Shown here in pieces: positions 1 to 5,730 of a DNA stretch of 5,730 nt; the stretch's first letter is position 1, and every line of letters starts with the position of its first letter. This DNA is from Chloroflexota bacterium (GTDB lineage Bacteria; Chloroflexota; Anaerolineae; B4-G1; SLSP01). A model generated the notes under the pieces. That model saw nothing but the letters and a program-made list of their open reading frames with translations, was not told the DNA's origin and made no database searches. The DNA is taken from the NCBI GenBank assembly GCA_012798275.1, contig JAAZNO010000090.1, forward strand, positions 1-5,730, read 5' to 3'. Both the position numbers and the translations under genes were made by a program.

Positions 1-1
1 G

Positions 2-292
2 GCCGACCTGGGCGTGGATGGGCACCGCGCGGATCTCGTCATCCTCAAGACGGCGACGGCTCACGCCGCCTGGGAAGGGCGCACCCGCCTCACCGACATG
101 GACATCGTCCTGGCAGCGCAGCTTGCCCTGCCGCATCGCCTTAAGCGTAAGCCCTTTGATGAGGTGCAGACCTCGCTGGAGTCGCTCGATAAGCGCCTGG
201 CGCAGGCGCGCAAACAGACGGAAGAGCAGCTGCCCCGTCCTTCGGAGATGCAGCCTGCAGGCGCAGGAGAGCCGACGCCAAAAAAAGTCTGA
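2..292 (+). CDS. chlD: ChlD/ChlI-type chelatase AAA+ part, 3' end; short zero-frame product
   Basis: This is the C-terminal end of the AAA+ ATPase part of a magnesium/cobalt chelatase subunit; the 5' end is outside the window. In this family the AAA+ ring drives metal insertion into a tetrapyrrole by the large subunit (ChlH/BchH or CobN). Visible residues are the helical lid subdomain: VDGHRADLVILKTA, then AHAAWEGRT, a DMDI segment and LALPHRLKRKPFDE, all typical of BchI/ChlI/ChlD proteins. An Arg/Lys/Gln-rich helix and a short Pro-rich tail follow, and the frame ends in PKKV and TGA at 290-292. Read in this frame the product would be a ChlI-like small subunit without a VWA domain. The frame is open to the window edge, so the GTG at 14 is internal, not a start. 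The A7 run just before the stop is the proposed frameshift point into the VWA frame. Confidence 0.85.
   Translation, partial: ADLGVDGHRADLVILKTATAHAAWEGRTRLTDMDIVLAAQLALPHRLKRKPFDEVQTSLESLDKRLAQARKQTEEQLPRPSEMQPAGAGEPTPKKV
265..269 (+). promoter_or_regulatory. Internal Shine-Dalgarno-like box (AGGAG) stimulating frameshift
   Basis: AGGAG lies inside the coding region, 10 nt before the A7 heptamer. That spacing matches the known stimulatory box of E. coli dnaX, where pairing of 16S rRNA with the message promotes -1 movement. No sensible start codon follows it at initiation distance, so an initiation role is unlikely. Confidence 0.65.
280..286 (+). promoter_or_regulatory. Slippery heptamer A AAA AAA for programmed -1 frameshift
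   Basis: Seven A residues are read in the zero frame as CCA AAA AAA, which is the X XXY YYZ phase needed for tandem -1 slippage of two lysyl-tRNAs. After the slip the next codon starts at 286 (AGT) and the frame stays open to 1254. Without the slip, GTC and then TGA (290-292) end translation. The alternative is a real or sequencing loss of one A, since eight A's would also give one continuous gene. Confidence 0.85.
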
Positions 293-1254
293 CGCCTCCT
301 GAGGGTGAACCCGAAGTCGCACCGGAGACTTCGTTGCCTCAGGAGCAACAGGCGATGCAGGCGATCCCCAAATGGACCAGCGAGGGAGCCTGGTGGGACG
401 GCGGCCGGTCCACGGAGATCGGGGCGCTCTTCGACCCCCGACGGCTGGAAACGCCCATGGATCGCCAGGAGCGGCGCTCCGGCGGCCGGCGTAGCCGCAC
501 GGTGACCACGCTCAAGCGCGGACGGTATGTCCGCGCGCGGCCTTCGCCGCGCGACCCTTCGGACCTGGCGCTGGATGCTACCTTGCGCGCGGCGGCCCCC
601 TTTCAGAGTGAGCGTCACGCCACGATGCCCCAGGGTCCGGTGTTGCAGGTGCGTTCCCATGATTATCAGCGCAAGGTGCGCGTGCGTCGCGCCGCAAACC
701 TGGTGCTGTTTGTTGTGGATGCTTCCTGGTCCATGGCAGTGGAGGAGCGCATGGAGGCCACCAAAGGCGCGGTGCTGTCGCTGCTGACGGATGCCTATCA
801 GCGGCGGGACCGCGTGGGGCTGATCGTCTTCCAGAAGGATCGGGCGATGGTGGCGTTGCCGCCGACTAACAGCGTCGAACTGGCGCAAAAGCGGTTGCAG
901 GACTTGCCGGTAGGAGGGAAGACGCCGCTTTCCGCCGGTTTGTGGCTGGCGGCGCACACGATCCAGCAGGAGCTCCTGCGTCACCCCGACCTGGAGCCGC
1001 TGCTGGTGATCCTGACCGACGGCGCGGGCAATGTTTCCATGGGCGACATGCCGCCGCAAGAGGAAGCCTATCTCATCGCGGAGCAACTGCGGGACGCCGA
1101 CGTGCGCTCGGTGGTGGTCAACATGGAAGACGCGCGTTTTGATCAGGGCCTGGCGCAGAGCCTGGCGGATCATCTCGGCGGCGAATGCTTCAATCTGGTT
1201 TCGTTGCAGGCGGACGCTCTGTTGCAGACGGTGCAGGGGCGATTGCGGAAGTGA
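286..1254 (+). CDS. chlD: ChlD-type chelatase medium subunit, VWA part, reached by -1 frameshift (join 2..286, 286..1254)
   Basis: This frame holds the linker and C-terminal VWA domain of a ChlD-like (putative cobaltochelatase) subunit. It is open without a stop from the A7 run and lies at -1 relative to the upstream AAA+ frame, so slippage joins them after PTPKK into SLTPPEGEPE. The joined part seen here is 417 residues. Order: acidic Pro/Glu-rich linker; basic segment RSGGRRSRT and RGRYVRARP; LDATLRAAAP, a ChlD hallmark; then the VWA domain. The metal-ion-dependent adhesion site is complete: DASWS (718-732), Thr in GGKTPL and Asp in ILTDG. Known role: the medium subunit forms a double ring with the AAA+ small subunit and couples it to CobN or ChlH. 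Cobalt or magnesium cannot be decided here. The TTG at 334 is inside the hairpin and an unlikely start. ATG 355 behind AGGAG (341-345) is a possible internal start for a separate VWA protein. Confidence 0.85.
   Translation, partial: SLTPPEGEPEVAPETSLPQEQQAMQAIPKWTSEGAWWDGGRSTEIGALFDPRRLETPMDRQERRSGGRRSRTVTTLKRGRYVRARPSPRDPSDLALDATLRAAAPFQSERHATMPQGPVLQVRSHDYQRKVRVRRAANLVLFVVDASWSMAVEERMEATKGAVLSLLTDAYQRRDRVGLIVFQKDRAMVALPPTNSVELAQKRLQDLPVGGKTPLSAGLWLAAHTIQQELLRHPDLEPLLVILTDGAGNVSMGDMPPQEEAYLIAEQLRDADVRSVVVNMEDARFDQGLAQSLADHLGGECFNLVSLQADALLQTVQGRLRK
296..345 (+). promoter_or_regulatory. Two-part stem-loop downstream of slippery site
   Basis: CTCCTGAGG (296-304) pairs perfectly with CCTCAGGAG (337-345), 9 bp. 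Nested inside, CGAAGTC (312-318) pairs perfectly with GACTTCG (327-333), 7 bp, closing the 8-nt loop GCACCGGA. The helices are separated by an internal loop of 7 nt on the left and 3 nt on the right. The outer helix starts 9 nt after the slippery heptamer, within the range used by known -1 stimulatory structures. The 3' arm contains AGGAG (341-345), so the same fold would hide a ribosome binding site for ATG 355. Confidence 0.8.
341..357 (+). promoter_or_regulatory. Possible internal ribosome binding site and ATG for a separate VWA product
   Basis: AGGAG (341-345), a 9-nt spacer and ATG (355-357) sit in the VWA frame; the product would start MQAIPKW. The box is buried in the 3' arm of the stem, so a ribosome ending at TGA 290-292 could melt the helix and allow coupled re-initiation. 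This competes with, or adds to, the frameshift model; both can be true. The in-phase heptamer and upstream AGGAG favour frameshifting. Confidence 0.35.
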
Positions 1255-1281
1255 GGAGTGGGTCGCATCAGGAGCATCTCT

Positions 1282-1791
1282 ATGGATGAGGCGGAATGTC
1301 TCGGCGAGTTATTGCAGGCGCGGGGCTGGCGGCTGGCAGTGGCGGAATCGTGCACGGGAGGGCTGTTAGGGCATTTGATTACGGAGATCCCCGGCAGCTC
1401 GGCTTACTTCCTCGGCGGCGTGCTGGTCTACGCCGATACGATGAAACAGCGACTACTCGGTGTGCGGGCGGAGAGCCTTCAACGGTGGGGCGCTGTCAGC
1501 GCGCAGGTGGCGCTGGAGATGGCGTCGGGGGTGCAGGTGCTCACCGGCGCCGAAATCGGCATGGGCATCACCGGCATTGCCGGACCGGGGGGCGGGACGG
1601 CCCTCAAGCCGGTGGGATTGACGTATATCGCGTTGGCGGCGCCCGGCGAACGGCGCGTGTGGCGCCAGCTCTGGTCGGGCGACCGCGCGGCGAATAAGGC
1701 CTCCTCGGCGCGAGCGGCGCTACGCTACGCCTGCGCTTATCTTTCCGGCGTCTCCCCGACGTCGGGGAGCGCTTCCGCCGCCTCTGGGTGA
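1282..1791 (+). CDS. pncC: CinA C-terminal domain protein, nicotinamide-nucleotide amidohydrolase (PncC type)
   Basis: This 169-residue protein is a stand-alone CinA C-terminal domain. Characterised members deamidate nicotinamide mononucleotide to nicotinate mononucleotide and ammonia, recycling pyridine nucleotides in the cytoplasm. The family blocks are present in order: AESCTGG (21-27), PGSSAYFLGGVLVY (37-50) with a Lys at 55 before LLGV, GAVSAQVALEMASG (70-83), GITGIAGPGGG (95-105) and KPVGLTYIA (109-117). The length matches single-domain PncC proteins; the N-terminal molybdopterin-binding-like domain of full CinA is absent. I chose ATG 1282 because AGGAG (1270-1274) lies 7 nt before it; GTG 1258 in the same frame would add eight residues but has a poorer context. 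It starts 27 nt after the chelatase stop, suggesting co-transcription without an obvious link in function. The last 55 bp overlap the convergent gene, and the Ser/Ala-rich tail after about residue 155 looks like a late extension. Confidence 0.9.
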   Translation: MDEAECLGELLQARGWRLAVAESCTGGLLGHLITEIPGSSAYFLGGVLVYADTMKQRLLGVRAESLQRWGAVSAQVALEMASGVQVLTGAEIGMGITGIAGPGGGTALKPVGLTYIALAAPGERRVWRQLWSGDRAANKASSARAALRYACAYLSGVSPTSGSASAASG

Positions 1792-2675
1792 ACTGCCGCG
1801 CGTCGGGCCGCGGCTTCCAGACGCTGCGCGCGCTTCTGCGCGGTCAGCCATTCCACCCCTTCTCGTAGCGTCCTGTAGATCGCTGAGCCGTGTGCGGCGT
1901 GTGGATAGAAGGCCTGTTGCAGCTCGGCGGCCGCCTGCGCGACCCCTTCATTGCCGTCCCCTTTGCGCGAGAGGCGCGCTGCCAGGTGCTCCAGCGTGCG
2001 CATGAATTCCTGTTGAGTCTCCAGCTCTCCCCGCAAGAGGGCTCGCGGTCCTTGCCCCGGCACAATCCACTGGATCTCTTTCCGTCGTCCCAACAAGCTC
2101 AACGTCTTGAGCCAGGCGTCGAAATCCGGCGTGCGCGGTAACTCCGGCGGTTGGTCCGCGACGACGGTGTCGCCGGCAAAGAGCACTTTCTGCGCCGCAG
2201 CTGTGAGCATCAACGCGCCGGCAGCGCTGCCGCTGAGGCATTCGAACCGCAATGGCGGCGAGGTGTAGTGCAGCTGCATCGGCGCGGTAAGCACGAACGT
2301 GGGGCGCGGGGGAAGCAGCGAGGCGAGCAGCTCCAGCTCGTCGGGGAATGCCTGCCCGACGCCGGCGAGCATGTCGGGCCAGGTTTTGTCATCGAAGGCG
2401 GCCAGGCAACGCGCGGTCGCCTCGGCGGTGATGAGGGGGACGCGCCAGAGCGCCGCGCCGACAAGCCGTTCGGGTCGGGCGTCGGTGAGGACCAGGAAGC
2501 GCGGTTCGCTCCAGGCGCTGCGGACTTCGTCGAGCCACGCGCGGGCATGGTTTGGACGCGGCGGCGCGTCAATGGCGATCACGCCGTGCCCGGTGACGAT
2601 AAGCCCCAGGTTGTAGGGCGGAAAACGGTTTTCCATGAAGAGGTTGGGCGCGATTTCTTGCATAGTCTTGCTCAC
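1737..2675 (-). CDS. Metallo-beta-lactamase-fold protein with lost metal ligands
   Basis: The 312-residue product has the outline of a metallo-beta-lactamase-fold hydrolase: strands NLGLIVTGHGVIAIDAP near the N-terminus, LVLT at 61-64, KVLFAGDTV at 163-171 and QWIVPGQGP at 202-210. The metal site looks dismantled. Where the family has THxHxDH it reads TDARPER (64-70); the HTPGH-like segment reads CLSGS (146-150); the late PGHG reads PGQG (206-209). Only Asp169 of the AGD motif remains. It may therefore be a non-catalytic fold used for binding or structure, or may act without metal; I cannot name a substrate. The C-terminal 80 or so residues are helical and Arg/Ala/Glu-rich. The GTG start at 2675 overlaps the upstream alaX stop as GTGA, suggesting coupled translation; ATG at 2663 (residue 5) is an alternative start. 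The 3' end overlaps the convergent CinA-type gene by 55 bp. Confidence 0.82.
   Translation of the reverse strand: MSKTMQEIAPNLFMENRFPPYNLGLIVTGHGVIAIDAPPRPNHARAWLDEVRSAWSEPRFLVLTDARPERLVGAALWRVPLITAEATARCLAAFDDKTWPDMLAGVGQAFPDELELLASLLPPRPTFVLTAPMQLHYTSPPLRFECLSGSAAGALMLTAAAQKVLFAGDTVVADQPPELPRTPDFDAWLKTLSLLGRRKEIQWIVPGQGPRALLRGELETQQEFMRTLEHLAARLSRKGDGNEGVAQAAAELQQAFYPHAAHGSAIYRTLREGVEWLTAQKRAQRLEAAARRAAVHPEAAEALPDVGETPER
1752..1769. repeat. 18-bp perfect palindrome in the convergent gene overlap
   Basis: CTCCCCGAC is followed directly by GTCGGGGAG, a perfect palindrome inside the shared 3' ends of the CinA-type and MBL-fold genes. In RNA from either strand it would give a 7-bp GC-rich stem with an ACGU loop. 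Neither strand has a T-run behind it, so it is not a standard intrinsic terminator. Its place between converging genes, with no other room for a terminator, suggests a bidirectional termination or 3'-end stabilising role; this is inference. Confidence 0.45.
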
Positions 2676-3883
2676 TCAGCCTGAAATTCAGTTTCGTCCA
2701 GGGCTTTGTTGAGGGCCGCGAGGATCGTTTCGGGATCGGAGCGCGGGGCCCCGCCTTGCGCCATGGCCGGCGTGCCGCCGCCGCGACCGCCGAGCGCCGC
2801 CGTCGCCGCGCGGACGCAAGCTCCGGCGTCCAGCTGCGGGACGTCCTCGCCGCGCGCGCAGATCAGCCGCACATTTTCCCCCTCGGTGGTCGCCAGGAAG
2901 GCGACAGTTCCGGGCAGATCTCGCAGCCGGCGCGCCAGCGCCTGGAGCTCGCCGAAGGGACGTCCTTCCCAATGCGCCACGATTCGACGCCGGCCCTGCT
3001 GGAGTGGGGCGGTGAGCCACAGCTGCTGCGCTTCCATCTCGGCGAGGGTTTGCCGCGCTTGCTGTTGGGAGCGGTGCAGGTCGCGGTTCTCCTCCTGCAG
3101 GCGGGCCACGGCTTCGGGAAGGTCGTCCGCCCCCACGCTGAGCTGGCCTCCCAATTGCTGGAGGAGCTGCAACGCGCGGCGGTAATCTCGCAACGCGCGC
3201 GTCCCGCAGAGGAACGTCACCCTGACGCCGCCCTTGTAGCGTTCGATCGCGGTCAGCTTCAGCAGCCCGATCTGGCCGGTGAATGGCGTGTGCGTGCCGC
3301 CGCAGGGGGTGGCGTCGTAGCCTTCGATCTGGACGATGCGGATCACGCCGCTGACGGCAGGTTCGCGGCGCAGTTTGAAATCCGCCAGGGCTTCTGCGCC
3401 TGCCAGCTGCACGCTCACGCGGCGGTTTTCGTGGAGGATGCGGTTGACCTCATCCTCGACGCGGAAGGCGTCCTGCCAGCTCAACTGCGGCAGATCGAGG
3501 TCCACGGTGTTGAGCGCAGCGCCCATGTGGACGGAAAGCGTGTTCGCTCCCAGCAGGCGCACGCAGGCGGCGGAGAGCAGATGCTGTCCCGTGTGCTGTT
3601 GCATGTGGTCGAAGCGCACGTCCCAATCAATGCTGCCGTGCACGGTGACGCCGTCGAGCGGGCGCTCCAGCAGATGCCAGATCTGGCCCCCGGCGTCGGC
3701 CCAGACGTCGCGCACGGGGACACCGTTGAGCGTGCCCGTGTCATGGCTCTGTCCGCCGGAAGTGGGATAGAAGGCGGTGCGATCGAGGCGCACGGCCGGG
3801 CCCTGGGGAGTCTGCTGTTGGGCTTCGACGTGCGCGGTGAAGTCCTTGCAGGTGACGTCGGTATAGTAGAGTCTTTCGGTCAT
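2672..3883 (-). CDS. alaX: Alanyl-tRNA editing protein, long AlaX type with DHHA1 domain
   Basis: This 403-residue protein is a free-standing relative of the editing half of alanyl-tRNA synthetase. Known members hydrolyse mischarged Ser-tRNA(Ala) or Gly-tRNA(Ala) in trans. An N-terminal beta-barrel-like part carries the conserved FYPTSGGQ (38-45). The editing site follows, with HTGQH (His97, His101) and CGGTH (Cys194, His198), the four expected zinc ligands. RIVQIEGYDATP before the cysteine is also typical. After residue 240 there is a Gln/Glu/Leu-rich likely coiled coil (about 250-290) and then a DHHA1-like C-terminal domain ending in the glycine-rich GGRGGGTPAMAQGG, as in AlaRS C-terminal domains. 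The length fits long AlaX forms (about 400 residues), and nothing is missing. ATG at 3883 has GAGG (3897-3894, minus strand) 10 nt ahead, overlapping the stop of the kinase gene. The gene therefore follows the kinase by 12 nt and is coupled to the MBL-fold gene by a GTGA overlap. Confidence 0.92.
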   Translation of the reverse strand: MTERLYYTDVTCKDFTAHVEAQQQTPQGPAVRLDRTAFYPTSGGQSHDTGTLNGVPVRDVWADAGGQIWHLLERPLDGVTVHGSIDWDVRFDHMQQHTGQHLLSAACVRLLGANTLSVHMGAALNTVDLDLPQLSWQDAFRVEDEVNRILHENRRVSVQLAGAEALADFKLRREPAVSGVIRIVQIEGYDATPCGGTHTPFTGQIGLLKLTAIERYKGGVRVTFLCGTRALRDYRRALQLLQQLGGQLSVGADDLPEAVARLQEENRDLHRSQQQARQTLAEMEAQQLWLTAPLQQGRRRIVAHWEGRPFGELQALARRLRDLPGTVAFLATTEGENVRLICARGEDVPQLDAGACVRAATAALGGRGGGTPAMAQGGAPRSDPETILAALNKALDETEFQAE

Positions 3884-3895
3884 CAGGGCGTTGCC

Positions 3896-5728
3896 TCAAG
3901 TAAGGTCAGGGGGGAGGGCGCGCGGAATGGTGAAGGTGAACGTCGCACCCTCGCCGGGAGCACTATCGAACCAGATGCGCCCGCCATGCGCTTCGACGGC
4001 GAGCTTGCAGAAGGCCAGACCTATGCCGGAACCCTCGATTTGCCTGACGCTGGCGCCGCGCGTGTACAAATCGAAGATGCGTTCTTGTTCGTCGCGCGGG
4101 ATGCCGGGGCCGTTGTCGCGCACGGAGAACTGGAAGTTTTCGTCATTTTCCGTTATTTCCAGCTCAATTTTGCCACCGGTGGGGGTGAATTTGATGGCAT
4201 TGCTCAGCAGGTTGGTGAGGACCCGGCGCAGCAGATCCAGGTCGCCTTGCAGCATGAGCGGGGTGGGCGGCAGGCGCAGGCTGAGGGTCTGCTTTCTATG
4301 GGTCAACAGCGGTTGGCTGATCTCCTCGGCCTCGCGCACCAGGGCGGCCAGGTCGAAGGTGGTGATGGAGAGGGGCCGTTCGCCTTGCCGGAGCCGCGCG
4401 GTGTCGAGAATGGTGGTGATCAGGCGGTCCATCCGTTGGGCGCTGCGCAGGCTGATGTGCAGCAGCTGCTCGATGGGCATGGTGAGGTCTTTTTGTTGCC
4501 AGGCGGTGCGGACCAATTCGATGCTGTTGATGATACTGTTCAGCGGGCCGCGCAGGTCGTGGATGAGCATGTTGGAGAGCTGCTCGCGCATTGTTTCCAG
4601 CGCTACCTGGTCGGTGATGTCGTGCGCCAGCCATTGGTAGCTCGGTTCGGGCCGATAGTGGGGCAGGGGGGCGAGATGGGCTTTGAAGGTGCGATCCTGC
4701 CCGTCGCCAGCGCCGGGGAGGGTGTAGGTCCAGATGAGGGGCGCCTGGGTTTCCAGTCTGGCTTTGGCTTCCGCAAACCTGTCGTGGCTGAGTCCTATGG
4801 TTTCGAGGACTTTTTCGGGCTGTGAGGCGACGGACGCCAGCAGTGCTTGGGCGGGCTGATTCAAGTCCAGCACCTGGCCGGCCTCATCCAGAATGACGAT
4901 CGGATCCAGGTTGTGGTCGAACAGCTGTTGATAGCGCGCTTCGGCATGGTACACTTGCTCGAAGAGGATGGCGTTTTCGATCGCCGGCGCGGCCAGGGCA
5001 GCCAGGGCTGCCATGATTTCGCGCGTCTCTTGCAATTCCATGTCTTGCGCTGGGTTGACCATCTCGATCACCGCGAGGGGGCGATCTTTTTGCATGACTG
5101 GCGCAGCGTAGAGGGCCTCGGTGCGAAAGCCGGTTTGCTGATCGGTCTGGACGTGGAATCGGGGGTCGGCGTACGTGCGGGGAACCCACACCGGCTGGCC
5201 ATGTTCGGCGACCCAGCCGATGATGCCCTTGCCGGGCGGCAGGGTCCGACCGATCATTTTGTCGGCTACCTGGCCAGACGCGGCTTGAAAGGTGACGCTG
5301 CCATCGGGATTGACGAGAGCGATGGAGACGGCGGCGGGGCGGAAATATTTAAGCGTAAGATTGAGCAGCTGCTGCAGGACTTCTTCGCTGTTGAGCGAGG
5401 TGCTCAACGTGCTCGCCGTCTCCAGCAAAAAGGAGAGGCGCGCTACGCCGCGCTGCGCCCATTCGGCGAAACGGGCATTGCGGAGCGCTGCGACGAGGTA
5501 ATCGGCGAGGGCGCACGTCCAACGCAAGTCGGCCTCCGCGAATTGATCGGGGCGTGCGCTGGCGAGCACCAGGATCCCGAATTTCTCATTGCCGAAGAGG
5601 AGCGGGATTCCCAGCCAGCTGCGCCAGTCTGGGGCCCACACGCTGGTTTTCTCGCCGGTGGCCTTCAGATCAGGGATGTAATGGACTTGCTGGCTTTGAA
5701 AGGCCTGGGCTGTGGGTCCCGCGCCGTC
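3896..5728 (-). CDS. GAF-GAF-PAS sensor histidine kinase, N-terminus outside window
   Basis: The frame is open to the right edge, so the protein starts beyond the window; GTG 5641 is internal, since the preceding 29 codons still read as GAF sequence (QQVHYIPDLKA). Of 610 residues seen, about 1-85 are the end of a GAF domain (WLGIPLLFGNEKFGILVLAS), 97-255 a second GAF domain (ASTLSTSLNSEEVLQQLL to MAALAALAAPAIENA), and 263-372 a PAS domain (YQQLFDHNLDPIVILDEAG to LAHDITDQ). The kinase core has the H-box LIHDLRGPLNSI with phospho-acceptor His390 (codon 4559-4561), N-box LTNLLSNAIKFTP, G1 DNGPGIP, F-box IFDLYTR and G2 GSGIGLAFCK, so it should be active. No membrane segment is visible, which suggests cytosolic sensing, but the missing N-terminus could change this. 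No receiver domain and no response regulator lie in the window, so the partner is unknown. It is the first visible gene of the leftward run with alaX and the MBL-fold gene. Confidence 0.92.
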   Translation of the reverse strand, partial: DGAGPTAQAFQSQQVHYIPDLKATGEKTSVWAPDWRSWLGIPLLFGNEKFGILVLASARPDQFAEADLRWTCALADYLVAALRNARFAEWAQRGVARLSFLLETASTLSTSLNSEEVLQQLLNLTLKYFRPAAVSIALVNPDGSVTFQAASGQVADKMIGRTLPPGKGIIGWVAEHGQPVWVPRTYADPRFHVQTDQQTGFRTEALYAAPVMQKDRPLAVIEMVNPAQDMELQETREIMAALAALAAPAIENAILFEQVYHAEARYQQLFDHNLDPIVILDEAGQVLDLNQPAQALLASVASQPEKVLETIGLSHDRFAEAKARLETQAPLIWTYTLPGAGDGQDRTFKAHLAPLPHYRPEPSYQWLAHDITDQVALETMREQLSNMLIHDLRGPLNSIINSIELVRTAWQQKDLTMPIEQLLHISLRSAQRMDRLITTILDTARLRQGERPLSITTFDLAALVREAEEISQPLLTHRKQTLSLRLPPTPLMLQGDLDLLRRVLTNLLSNAIKFTPTGGKIELEITENDENFQFSVRDNGPGIPRDEQERIFDLYTRGASVRQIEGSGIGLAFCKLAVEAHGGRIWFDSAPGEGATFTFTIPRALPPDLT

Positions 5729-5730
5729 TA

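Noticed and set aside
280..292. Simple pseudogene or sequencing indel explaining the chlD frame break
   Set aside because: One missing A would also explain the break, but the in-phase heptamer, AGGAG at 10 nt, and perfect two-helix structure at 9 nt would then be coincidences. It is kept as the main alternative to test with reads.
61..1173. Minus-strand reading frame of 370 codons opposite chlD
   Set aside because: It is antisense to the chelatase AAA+/VWA sequence; the translation is rich in Arg/His/Gln with no family motif, typical of a GC-rich shadow frame.
334..1254. Independent VWA gene starting at TTG 334
   Set aside because: The TTG sits between the two helices of the stem-loop and has no ribosome binding site, while the same frame is open back to the A7 slippery site. 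ATG 355 is a better internal start if one is used.
1258..1281. GTG start at 1258 for the CinA-type gene
   Set aside because: ATG 1282 has AGGAG at 7-nt spacing and begins right before the conserved domain; the extra eight residues match nothing in the family.
2756..4825. Long plus-strand reading frame of 689 codons
   Set aside because: It lies antisense to alaX and the histidine kinase, both of which have clear conserved motifs. Its translation has no recognisable domain, and it is a by-product of high GC and codon bias.
5639..5641. GTG start for the histidine kinase
   Set aside because: The frame continues to the window edge, and the 29 upstream codons read as GAF domain sequence, so the true start is outside.

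Overview
The window is GC-rich, gene-dense bacterial DNA with almost no intergenic space. The histidine kinase H-box (HDLRGPL), the AAA+/VWA chelatase of the ChlD type and the short operons suggest a Chloroflexota-like genome (Anaerolineae or Caldilineae relatives). That placement is inference from protein style, not proof.

Layout. Plus strand, 2-1254: the 3' part of a chlD-type magnesium/cobalt chelatase gene. It is split over two reading frames by what looks like a complete programmed -1 ribosomal frameshift cassette. The cassette has an AGGAG box at 265-269, an in-phase A AAA AAA heptamer at 280-286, a zero-frame TGA at 290-292, and a two-part stem-loop at 296-345 with perfect 9-bp and 7-bp helices. 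Zero-frame translation gives a short AAA+ (ChlI-like) product; the -1 shift gives the full AAA+/VWA (ChlD-like) product. Plus strand, 1282-1791: a stand-alone CinA C-terminal (PncC-type) amidohydrolase, 27 nt behind chlD and probably co-transcribed.

Minus strand, read from the right edge: a GAF-GAF-PAS sensor histidine kinase (its 5' end lies outside the window), an AlaX-type alanyl-tRNA editing protein 12 nt later, and a metallo-beta-lactamase-fold protein whose GTG start overlaps the alaX stop (GTGA). These three form one leftward operon-like run. The last gene converges on the CinA gene, and the two coding regions overlap tail to tail by 55 bp; an 18-bp perfect palindrome lies in that overlap.

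The most interesting item is the chlD frameshift cassette. Making small and medium chelatase subunits from one chlD gene by frameshifting has been described (as I recall, Antonov 2020, Mol Biol Evol), so the principle is known. This copy is unusually easy to read, and its stem also buries a possible internal ribosome binding site. The second is the metallo-beta-lactamase-fold protein, in which the usual metal-binding histidines all appear to be replaced.
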